In this document: positions 1 to 5,758 of the stretch, piece by piece
Numbering within the stretch: the first letter of the stretch is position 1
Layout of the letters: each line of letters begins with the position of its first letter
DNA from: an uncultured Treponema sp.
GTDB taxonomy: Bacteria; Spirochaetota; Spirochaetia; Treponematales; Treponemataceae
NCBI GenBank assembly: GCA_938045195.1
Contig: CALINC010000011.1
Span: 1 to 6,048 of the forward strand
Reading direction: 5' to 3'
Length of the DNA stretch: 6,048 bases
Notes under the pieces: model-generated
What the model was told of the DNA's origin: nothing
Seen by the model: the letters and a program-made list of their open reading frames with translations, nothing else
The model's database searches: none
Program-made: the position numbers and the translations under genes

Positions 1-40
1 GGGTTTAATACCCTGTTGCTGCGCAACGTACGCTCTGCGT
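1..40. repeat. Cluster of three short inverted repeats, possible intergenic repeat remnant
   Basis: Three small hairpin-capable inverted repeats lie end to end: GGGT/ACCC (1-4 and 10-13), GTTGC/GCAAC (15-19 and 23-27) and ACGC/GCGT (30-33 and 37-40). The segment is more GC-rich than the promoter region that follows. The dense stacking of palindromes looks like the edge of a dispersed intergenic repeat cut by the window boundary. No second copy occurs in this window, so the repeat call is an inference. No T-tract follows, so it is not a simple rho-independent terminator. Confidence 0.3.
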
Positions 41-69
41 CGAGGTTGTTGATTATTTTTCCGGATTAC

Positions 70-98
70 TTTACTTTTTCTTTTAATAATGATATACT
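70..98 (+). promoter_or_regulatory. Probable sigma-70-type promoter of gyrB
   Basis: The -35 candidate is TTTACT (70-75) and the -10 is TATACT (93-98), with a 17-base spacer. A TG pair at 90-91, one base before the hexamer, makes it an extended -10. Transcription would start near 105, giving a leader of about 34 bases. A Shine-Dalgarno-like AAAGGG (128-133) lies five bases before the gyrB ATG. The surrounding DNA (50-120) is very AT-rich. No clear DnaA boxes are visible, so there is no direct sign that this is the replication origin. Confidence 0.6.
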
Positions 99-138
99 AA
101 TTCTTTATGTCTATGTTAATATTTTATAAAGGGAAAAA

Positions 139-2055
139 ATGGTAACTTCAAATTATTCGGCTACAAATATTACAGTATTAAAAGGTTTGGAGGCAGTTAG
201 AAAACGCCCCGGAATGTATATAGGTTCAACCGGTCCCGATGGACTGCATCATCTGGTGTATGAGGTTGTCGATAACTGTATTGACGAAGCGATGGCGGGG
301 TTTTGCGATAATATTTTAGTTGTTCTCGAACCTAATGATATTGTCCGTGTTGAAGATAATGGACGCGGTATCCCTGTTGATATTCATCCGACGGAAAAAA
401 TCAGTGCTTTGGAAGTCGTTTTAACCCGTCTGCATGCAGGCGGAAAATTCGATAAGGGTTCCTATAAAGTATCGGGCGGTTTACACGGTGTCGGTGTCTC
501 GGTGGTAAATGCTCTTTCAGTGTGGATGGAAGCAAGGGTTTACAAAGACGGTTTTGAGCATTATGCCAAGTTTGAAAAAGGCGGCGTTGTCGAACCAGTA
601 AAAAAATTGGGCAAAACCGACCGGCACGGAACCGCTATCCGCTGGGCTGCCGATTCTTCCATATTTACGGAAACTACTACTTACAATTTTGAAGTACTGG
701 CAACGCGCCTTCGGGAATTGGCTTTTTTAAATTCAAATATTTCGATTACTATGCGGGATGAGCGGCTTTCTACTCCGAAAGAAATTACATTTGCTTTTGA
801 AGGCGGTATTTCGCACTTTGTAAAATACTTAAATGAATCAAAACAAGTTTTTCCCAAAACTCCGGTTTTTGTAGACGGTGAAAAAAATGAAATTCTCTGC
901 GAAGTTGCCTTGCAATATAATGACGGCTATAATGAAAATATACTTTCTTTTGTAAATGACATCAATACCCGTGAGGGAGGGGCACATCTTGATGGCTTTA
1001 AAACAGCTTTAACCCGAATTATGAACGAGTTTTTAAAAAAATATCCCAAGCTTGTAAAAAAAATGGATAAGGAAGAAAAACTGACCGGTGAAGATGTTAG
1101 GGCGGGTTTAACGGCGATTATTTCGGTCAAAGTACCGGAACCGCAATTTGAGGGGCAGACAAAAACAAAACTCGGCAATAGCGATGTACGCGGCATTGTC
1201 GATTCATTTGTAAACGAAAAATTAACGCTTTTTTTCGAACAGAACCCGAATGAAATAGAAAAAATCCTAGATAAGTGCGTTGCCGAAGCCTCAGCCAGAA
1301 TTGCCGCACGAAAAGCAAAAGAAGCAACAAGGCGGAAAAGCGGTTTAGATAGTTTCGGACTGCCCGGCAAACTTGCAGACTGCTCTATGAAAAACCCTGA
1401 GATATGCGAGGTTTACATTGTAGAGGGAGACTCCGCAGGAGGTTCCGCAAAAAAAGGCCGCGACAGTAAAACTCAGGCTATTTTACCGCTTTGGGGAAAA
1501 ATGCTCAATGTTGAAAAAACCCGCTTGGATAAAGTCGTAAATAATGAAAAACTTCAACCGATTATTGCAACGCTCGGCACGGGTATCGGCAAGGATTTCA
1601 ACATAGAAAAAATACGTTACCATAAAATTATCATTATGGCTGATGCCGATGTTGACGGCTCACATATCCGTACGCTCTTGCTTACTTTCTTTTTTAGATA
1701 TATGCCGCAAATTATCGAGCATGGCTATGTTTATCTTGCCATGCCGCCGCTGTATAAAATTTCGTATAACAAAAAGGACTGGTATGTTTATGACGATGGC
1801 GAGCGGGATAAGGTTTTAAATGAAATAGGACGCGGAAACAATGCGGCGGTACAGCGGTATAAGGGACTCGGTGAAATGGACGGAACCCAGTTGTGGGATA
1901 CCACAATGGACCCTGCAAAAAGAAAAATGGTACGGATAACTATGCCCGATGCCCTCGAAGCCGACAGAATTTTCAGTACACTGATGGGCGAAGAGGTTGA
2001 ACCGCGCCGTAAATTTATAGAAGAAAATGCCGTGTATGCAAATTTGGACGTTTAA
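139..2055 (+). CDS. gyrB: DNA gyrase subunit B (GyrB)
   Basis: This is the ATPase subunit of DNA gyrase, which with GyrA introduces negative supercoils into DNA in the cytoplasm. The N-terminal GHKL ATPase domain has the catalytic Glu42 and Asn46 (in YEVVDN), Asp73 and the G-box region VEDNGRGIP (71-79), Lys103, Lys110 and SGGLHGVGV (112-120). The transducer lysine is in QTKTK (Lys342). The TOPRIM domain shows EGDSAGGSAKKGR (429-441), Glu429 and the metal-binding Asp502/Asp504 in ADADVDGSH. The C-terminal tail has QRYKGLGEM (572-580). At 638 residues it is the common short form, without the roughly 170-residue insert of enterobacterial GyrB. The start fits: numbering matches E. coli through the ATPase domain and AAAGGG lies five bases upstream. 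ParE is the main alternative, but the match to GyrB is closer. Lys136 stands where E. coli has the coumarin-contacting Arg136. Confidence 0.97.
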   Translation: MVTSNYSATNITVLKGLEAVRKRPGMYIGSTGPDGLHHLVYEVVDNCIDEAMAGFCDNILVVLEPNDIVRVEDNGRGIPVDIHPTEKISALEVVLTRLHAGGKFDKGSYKVSGGLHGVGVSVVNALSVWMEARVYKDGFEHYAKFEKGGVVEPVKKLGKTDRHGTAIRWAADSSIFTETTTYNFEVLATRLRELAFLNSNISITMRDERLSTPKEITFAFEGGISHFVKYLNESKQVFPKTPVFVDGEKNEILCEVALQYNDGYNENILSFVNDINTREGGAHLDGFKTALTRIMNEFLKKYPKLVKKMDKEEKLTGEDVRAGLTAIISVKVPEPQFEGQTKTKLGNSDVRGIVDSFVNEKLTLFFEQNPNEIEKILDKCVAEASARIAARKAKEATRRKSGLDSFGLPGKLADCSMKNPEICEVYIVEGDSAGGSAKKGRDSKTQAILPLWGKMLNVEKTRLDKVVNNEKLQPIIATLGTGIGKDFNIEKIRYHKIIIMADADVDGSHIRTLLLTFFFRYMPQIIEHGYVYLAMPPLYKISYNKKDWYVYDDGERDKVLNEIGRGNNAAVQRYKGLGEMDGTQLWDTTMDPAKRKMVRITMPDALEADRIFSTLMGEEVEPRRKFIEENAVYANLDV

Positions 2056-2130
2056 ACGCAACTCCTAAACCTATATTTCTCAAGTTTTTATAAAATTCTG
2101 CCGATTATCCGTTTGTGAGGGCAGATGTAA

Positions 2131-3282
2131 ATGGCTGATTTTGTTTTTAAACTTTCACCTAATATTATTTTGGGAAATTATTCGCTTGCACGCATTGGAG
2201 AAGAAGCCGCAAAATTAGGGAATAATTTTATGTTTATTATAGACCCTTTTTTTGAAGATATGGGGCTAATTGAAAAAATAAAGAAATCTCTTGAAGAAAA
2301 ACACATTTCGGTTTTTACCTTTAACGGTTTCGGCAAAACACCCGATTCTGAGATAATAGATAGAGCCTTGTCCCTTGCACGCGGAGCTCATATAAAAGGC
2401 GTAATTGCATGCGGCAATTTGGTGGCATGTTCAATCGGTAGAGCAATAGCAGCCTTATACAACGAAACCCAATCGAGTTACAATTATATAGAGGGAACTC
2501 CGATTACTGCTGAATCTCTTCCGCTTATTCAAATACCGACAACATGTAATGACCCTTTTTTATTTGGAACAACAAGTTGTATTTTAGATTCCCGCAGCCG
2601 TTCAATCAATTTACTGAAAGTCCAAGAGAATCTTTGCGATTTGGTAATTTTTGATTCCAATACTTATGCAGGACTTGCCCCGAATACCATGACCGCTATG
2701 CTTTTTGCAGGTTTGGCAACGGCTTTTGAAGCCTATATTTCCACAAAAGGCAGTTTTTTTTCGGAAACGGTTTTAGGAAAAGCAATAGATATTTTTTTAA
2801 TTTCAACTGACCCGCAACGGGAAAAACTTATCGGCACTCCTCGTGAAGACCTCGCGGCGCAGGCTGCCTGCCTTGCCGCAATAGGTGCTTCGGCTTCCGC
2901 TCCGGGACTCGGTTCGGCAATATCTCTCGCAGCAGGCGGAAAATATAGACTTGCGAGCTCTCTTATTTCTACTATTCTTCTTCCGCATATAATAAACGAT
3001 GCAATTTCATCAAACTTAACAAAAACCGTTTCGGTCGCAAGAATGCTGGGCGAAACAATGCCCGAAGGCGGGGATGCCGTAGAGCTTTCTAAACGCGGAG
3101 TGGAAGAAATCCGCCGCCGTCTTGCAGAAGCAAATTTGCCGACCCGTTTAAAAGATATAGATTTAACGATTGAATCGCTTGTGCCTGTTTCGGAAGATGC
3201 AGCTCGTTTAAGTTTTATGAATTACATTCCTCACCCAATGTCCAGCAGAGATATTTTTGAAATTATAAAACAAGCTTTTTAA
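2131..3282 (+). CDS. Iron-containing alcohol dehydrogenase family homologue lacking metal ligands
   Basis: This full-length (383 aa) homologue of group III, iron-dependent alcohol dehydrogenases has an unknown function. The family scaffold can be followed: a Rossmann-like N-terminal half with FIIDP (35-39), the IPTT motif (135-138), GLATAFEAY (194-202) matching the GxDAxxHxxEAY region, GL..ILLPH (259-286), and a typical C-terminal ending (362-383). The active site does not survive. Aligned on E. coli FucO, the four metal ligands Asp, His, His and His become Ala193, Thr197, Ser262 and Ser276. The GGGS-type nucleotide motif reads CGNL (94-97) and the GTGSE stretch after PTT reads NDPFL. The protein has only four histidines, none in ligand positions. 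It is therefore probably not a canonical dehydrogenase and may be a pseudoenzyme or a repurposed fold. The reading frame is intact. GAGGG (2117-2121) lies nine bases before the ATG. It probably follows gyrB in one transcript and precedes the methyltransferase gene by 3 bases. Confidence 0.8.
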   Translation: MADFVFKLSPNIILGNYSLARIGEEAAKLGNNFMFIIDPFFEDMGLIEKIKKSLEEKHISVFTFNGFGKTPDSEIIDRALSLARGAHIKGVIACGNLVACSIGRAIAALYNETQSSYNYIEGTPITAESLPLIQIPTTCNDPFLFGTTSCILDSRSRSINLLKVQENLCDLVIFDSNTYAGLAPNTMTAMLFAGLATAFEAYISTKGSFFSETVLGKAIDIFLISTDPQREKLIGTPREDLAAQAACLAAIGASASAPGLGSAISLAAGGKYRLASSLISTILLPHIINDAISSNLTKTVSVARMLGETMPEGGDAVELSKRGVEEIRRRLAEANLPTRLKDIDLTIESLVPVSEDAARLSFMNYIPHPMSSRDIFEIIKQAF

Positions 3283-3285
3283 GTT

Positions 3286-4080
3286 ATGGTTGAAATTTTT
3301 AAATTAGCCGATTTGCCCCCAAAACAGCGGTGCAGAAAAATCTTGCGCATTTTAGAAGCTGCCGAAAATTCTTTTGTACAAAATAAAAGTGATGAATTTT
3401 TAGACTTATTCTATTTGCGTTCAATTCTTAAAATTGCCGTACAAGATGCTGATAGTAACAGCTCAAAACAAATTAACGAATGGCTTGCAAACCCCGATGA
3501 AAATACAAAACGGAACATTATAAATTTTACCCGCTATCAGCTTTATAAAAAACTAGGTGCTGCCCCTTCGGAATGGGATTTAATTTTACCGAATTCCTCA
3601 CAAGAAGAAATCGGCTCTTTCCGCAGAAAATTTTTTAAAGGTGTCTATGTTTATGCGGAAGATATACGCACGCCTTTTAATATCGGTTCAATTTTTAGAA
3701 CAGCGGAATCTTTCGGTGTAGAAAAAGTATTTTTATCGGAACATTGTGTATCGCCTGAAAATCCGAAAGCAAAAAGAACGGCAATGGGCTGTACCGAGTA
3801 TTTACCATGGGAAAGAACAACATTGGATGCCCTTCCGGATGTTCCGCTCATTGTCTTGGAAACAGGCGGTACTTGCATAAATACTTTTAAATTTCCCGAT
3901 AAAGGAATTATAGTAATAGGCTCTGAGGAATTAGGGGTAAGCCCCGAAGCCGTCAAAAAAGCGGGAGGCAACATTATAACAATTCCTATGTACGGCATTA
4001 AAGCTTCAATAAATGTAAGTGTTGCATTCGGTATTTGTATGCATAAATGGTGCGAAAGTTTAGAAAATGCGAAACATTGA
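3286..4080 (+). CDS. TrmH/SpoU family RNA 2'-O-methyltransferase (SPOUT fold)
   Basis: This is a predicted S-adenosylmethionine-dependent enzyme that methylates a ribose 2'-hydroxyl in tRNA or rRNA; the target nucleotide cannot be told from sequence. The C-terminal half carries the three SpoU motifs. Motif 1 is NIGSIFRTAESFG (132-144) with Asn132 and Arg138. Motif 2 is IIVIGSEELGVSPEAV (208-223) with Glu214. Motif 3 is IPMYGIKASINVSVA (233-247), forming the trefoil knot, with Ser241 and Asn243. Residues 1-115 form a mostly helical N-terminal region without an obvious known RNA-binding domain, so this is a TrmH-family member rather than a clear RlmB or TrmL. The start lies 3 bases after the preceding stop and has no recognisable Shine-Dalgarno sequence, which suggests translational coupling to the upstream gene. 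The -35 box of the next gene's promoter overlaps its stop codon. Confidence 0.88.
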   Translation: MVEIFKLADLPPKQRCRKILRILEAAENSFVQNKSDEFLDLFYLRSILKIAVQDADSNSSKQINEWLANPDENTKRNIINFTRYQLYKKLGAAPSEWDLILPNSSQEEIGSFRRKFFKGVYVYAEDIRTPFNIGSIFRTAESFGVEKVFLSEHCVSPENPKAKRTAMGCTEYLPWERTTLDALPDVPLIVLETGGTCINTFKFPDKGIIVIGSEELGVSPEAVKKAGGNIITIPMYGIKASINVSVAFGICMHKWCESLENAKH

Positions 4081-4105
4081 ATTTAAAACTCATTTATTGT
4101 ATAAT
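4077..4105 (+). promoter_or_regulatory. Probable promoter of the CDF transporter gene
   Basis: TTGAAT (4077-4082) and a perfect TATAAT (4100-4105) are separated by exactly 17 bases. The -35 box overlaps the TGA stop of the methyltransferase gene (4078-4080). The expected transcription start, about 4112, is only some six bases before the ATG at 4118, so the message would be nearly leaderless. This separates the transporter from the gyrB transcript, although readthrough is also possible because no terminator is visible. Confidence 0.6.
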
Positions 4106-4117
4106 TCTATTTAGAGT

Positions 4118-5071
4118 ATGAACCATGATAAAAGAATTCGGCTTGTAAGAATAGCCTCGTTGACTGCCCTTATAGGGAATATTATTATTTGTGCAGCGAA
4201 ACTTACAATAGGGATTTATGTACACAGCCTCTCGGTTTTAGGCGATGGGATTGACTCAGCAACCGATATTGCAATTTCAGCTATGACCTTAATTGTAAGT
4301 TTTATTATTAATCGCCCATCCGATAAAGAACACCCTTGGGGACACCAGCGGGCTGAAACCATAGCCTCCCTTATTTTGTCATTTATAATCTTAACAGCAG
4401 GGTTACAACTTTTTCTTGCCTCAACAAAAAAATTTGCTGCCGTATTACACGGTGCTTTTATACCGGAACTTCCGCATATTCTTGCAATTGCAGTTACGGT
4501 TTCTTCTATAGCGGTAAAACTTATTTTGGCATTAAACCAGCATATTTTAGGTAAAAAAGCCGACAGTATGATGATTCAAGCAAATGCAAAAAATATGACA
4601 AATGATGTGATTCTATCCGCTTCGGTCTTAGCCGGACTTGGAATTTCTTTTATTTTTAAGGCACCGATTTTTGATGCAATTACCGCTATATTGGTAAGTT
4701 TATGGATTATAAAATCGGGTGTTGAGCTTTTTATGGAACTCAATGTTGAATTGATGGACGGCAATACAAATAAACTTTTATACAAACAATTATTCGATGC
4801 GGTTAATTCGGTAAAAGGAACCTTTAATCCTCACCGTGCAAGAATCCGCAGAATGGCAAACCTTTTGGATATCGATTTGGATATAGAAGTTGCCGCAGAT
4901 ATAAGCGTTTACGAGGCCCATAATATTGCAGAACAAGTTACTTCCGCAATTAAAGAAAAAATTGAAAATGTCTACGATGTTATGGTGCATATTGAGCCCT
5001 ATGGAGTCGAAAACAACGAATCGGAAGGATTCGGATTATGTGAAAAAGATATAAGCGAATTCACTGTATAG
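4118..5071 (+). CDS. Cation diffusion facilitator (CDF) family metal transporter
   Basis: This is an inner-membrane metal/proton antiporter that exports a divalent cation (Zn, Mn, Fe or similar) from the cytoplasm. Six membrane segments are apparent at about 12-34, 38-64, 80-100, 118-140, 160-180 and 183-205, followed by a cytoplasmic ferredoxin-like domain (about 210-296). Compared with E. coli YiiP, the TM2 half of transport site A is kept (Asp46 and Asp50, DSATD). In TM5 the usual HxxxD reads NxxxD (Asn159, Asp163). The second site DxxHxxxH is present (Asp69, His72, His76). The C-terminal domain retains His239, His268 and His291, with Glu293 in place of Asp. Length (317 aa) is slightly above the bacterial norm of about 300, because of a tail after residue 296. 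The start has only a weak AGAG upstream but fits the promoter just before it. Metal specificity is uncertain because of Asn159. Confidence 0.92.
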   Translation: MNHDKRIRLVRIASLTALIGNIIICAAKLTIGIYVHSLSVLGDGIDSATDIAISAMTLIVSFIINRPSDKEHPWGHQRAETIASLILSFIILTAGLQLFLASTKKFAAVLHGAFIPELPHILAIAVTVSSIAVKLILALNQHILGKKADSMMIQANAKNMTNDVILSASVLAGLGISFIFKAPIFDAITAILVSLWIIKSGVELFMELNVELMDGNTNKLLYKQLFDAVNSVKGTFNPHRARIRRMANLLDIDLDIEVAADISVYEAHNIAEQVTSAIKEKIENVYDVMVHIEPYGVENNESEGFGLCEKDISEFTV

Positions 5072-5084
5072 CTTAAAAATTATG

Positions 5085-5109
5085 GCAGTCAAATGACGGT
5101 AATGACTGC
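5085..5109. repeat. 7-bp perfect inverted repeat around the yefM pseudogene start
   Basis: GCAGTCA (5085-5091) and its exact complement TGACTGC (5103-5109) flank an 11-base spacer that contains the presumed ATG (5093). No T-tract follows, so it is not a typical rho-independent terminator. It could be a leftover operator of the autoregulated antitoxin gene or a hairpin over its start codon. This is an inference from position only. Confidence 0.35.
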
Positions 5110-5329
5110 GACAGCCGCTAGAACAAATTTATATAATCTTATTGACCGGACAAAAGACTTTCACAAACCAATATTTCAGAAAAAAGAAATAATGCAGTAT
5201 TAATATCGGAAGATGATTGGAATTCAATTCAGGAAGCACTGTATTTATGTTCTATGTCCGGGAATGAAATCTATTCTTAAAGCGGGTAAAGAACCTTTGG
5301 AAGAAAGCATAAAGGAGCCGGATTGGTAA
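5093..5329 (+). pseudogene. yefM: YefM/Phd-family antitoxin pseudogene with two frameshifts
   Basis: Reading three consecutive frames rebuilds a complete YefM-type antitoxin of about 78 residues. The first frame starts MTVMTATAARTNLYNLIDRT. Near the A-run 5180-5185 a net loss of one base (mod 3) shifts the frame, and the match continues as RNNAVLISEDDW, the family's most conserved stretch, then IQEALYL. Near 5257 one extra base restores the first frame, giving PGMKSILKAGKEPLEE and a C-terminal PDW before TAA. YefM binds and neutralises YoeB and represses its own operon. The intact reading frame stops at 5204, so no functional protein is expected. The stop overlaps the next ATG as TAATG, the usual layout of a yefM-yoeB operon. 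Sequencing error could explain one shift, but the neighbouring toxin is also broken. Confidence 0.75.
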
Positions 5330-5400
5330 TGTAGACTGTAGTTTATTCAAAACAAACTGCAAAAGACACTAAAAAAATTGAACAAGCCAATTTAACGGAA
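5329..5400 (+). pseudogene. yoeB: YoeB-type toxin pseudogene, N-terminal fragment with stop at codon 2
   Basis: The ATG overlaps the yefM stop (TAATG) and the frame reads M-stop-TVVYSKQTAKDTKKIEQANL. Members of the Txe/YoeB family (ribosome-dependent mRNA interferases) often begin MWTVVYSKQ.AKDAKK, so the TAG at 5332-5334 is most simply a former tryptophan codon TGG. After roughly 23 codons the similarity stops and the frame continues as part of a different antitoxin. All catalytic residues, which lie in the C-terminal half of YoeB, are gone. The exact 3' limit is uncertain by several codons. A functional product is very unlikely. Confidence 0.6.
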
Positions 5401-5556
5401 AGTTCAATTATTGCGAATACAGCAATCAGATTTTCAAAATTCTTTGGAACTACAGCAGAATTCCGACTCAATCTTCAAAATCTTTATGATTTAGAAGAAG
5501 AAAACAATAATCATCCCATAGAATTTGAAACAATAAAAATGTATACATACGCATAA
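5401..5556 (+). pseudogene. higA: HigA-family antitoxin, C-terminal fragment
   Basis: In frame with the yoeB remnant, the translation becomes SSIIANTAIRFSKFFGTTAE, followed by FRLNLQNLYDLEEE, and ends at TAA 5554-5556. This matches the end of HigA-type antitoxins, where the XRE-like helix-turn-helix is followed by TALRL.kFFGTs.EFWLNLQ..YDL. The N-terminal half with most of the DNA-binding domain is missing, there is no start codon, and the nearly invariant Trp of EFWLNLQ is Arg. No higB toxin gene is nearby. It appears to be the downstream side of a deletion or recombination that joined two TA loci. Four bases separate the stop from an attC-like arm, the spacing expected of a gene in an integron cassette. 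Confidence 0.65.
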
Positions 5557-5559
5557 ATC

Positions 5560-5588
5560 GTCTAACACCCGCTTCAACCTGACAAGCC
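5560..5588 (+). other. Possible single arm of an integron attC site
   Basis: The sequence begins GTCTAAC (5560-5566), which fits the RYYYAAC core of attC sites, and continues ACCCGCTTCAACCTGACAAG. This resembles the left arm of known sites such as that of the aadA cassette (GTCTAAC, a spacer, then CAAGCCGAC). It starts four bases after the higA stop, as is usual for cassettes. The expected complementary right arm ending GTTRRRY is not found within the next 150 bases, so the site would be incomplete. TA genes are common cargo of chromosomal integrons, and T. denticola is known to carry one. The call rests on one core match plus context. Confidence 0.4.
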
Positions 5589-5723
5589 TACATCCATCTT
5601 TGTATCATATCAAGAACTTGCTTTTTCGCTTCTGCCTTTTCTTTACGAAGTCTGCCGATAACAAGGCTTTGTTGTTCTCTTAGAAACACACTCATTCGTA
5701 ATATTTTAACTAAATGAGGCAAC
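5589..5723. other. Non-coding stretch between TA remnants and the intact TA pair
   Basis: No convincing gene is present here. A minus-strand frame of 50 codons (5740 down to 5588) is open and lysine/glutamate-rich in its C-terminal half, but it has no Shine-Dalgarno sequence and runs through the promoter of the following antitoxin gene. No terminator or tRNA is visible. The stretch may be the remainder of a decayed cassette. Confidence 0.4.
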
Positions 5724-5752
5724 TTGACTATATTGTACATATATATTATTAT
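5724..5752 (+). promoter_or_regulatory. Strong promoter of the TA pair, giving a leaderless transcript
   Basis: TTGACT (5724-5729, five of six consensus bases) and TATTAT (5747-5752, five of six) are separated by exactly 17 bases. Transcription should start about seven bases downstream, at or next to 5759, which is the A of the antitoxin ATG. A TATACT at 5750-5755 is an alternative -10 with a 20-base spacer. The spacer holds TGTACA (5734-5739) and ATATATAT (5739-5746). Phd/YefM regulators bind short palindromes and TGTACA is a known core for YefM, so this may be the autoregulatory operator. Confidence 0.6.
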
Positions 5753-5758
5753 ACTCGT

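Noticed and set aside
1..129. A frame open from position 1 to a TAA at 127-129 on the plus strand, possibly the end of an upstream gene
   Set aside because: It runs through the inverted repeats and the gyrB promoter, its translation looks unlike a protein C-terminus, and 42 codons can be open by chance in a short stretch.
927..1370. Long minus-strand frames inside gyrB and in the other genes
   Set aside because: They are shadows of well-supported genes, with no recognisable domain of their own.
2104..2112. TTATCCGTT as a DnaA box near gyrB
   Set aside because: Only six of nine bases fit TTATCCACA and no further boxes cluster nearby, so an origin is not supported.
5180..5190. Programmed frameshifting at the A-run in the yefM locus
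   Set aside because: A second frameshift further on and the broken toxin gene make ordinary decay the simpler explanation.
5667..5690. GGCTTTGTTGTTCTCTTAGA as the missing right arm of the attC-like site
   Set aside because: It pairs poorly with the left arm and lacks a proper GTTRRRY core.
5714..5758. A 15-residue N-terminal extension of the antitoxin from ATG 5714
   Set aside because: That ATG lies upstream of the promoter's -35 box, and the Phd/YefM family start aligns with ATG 5759.
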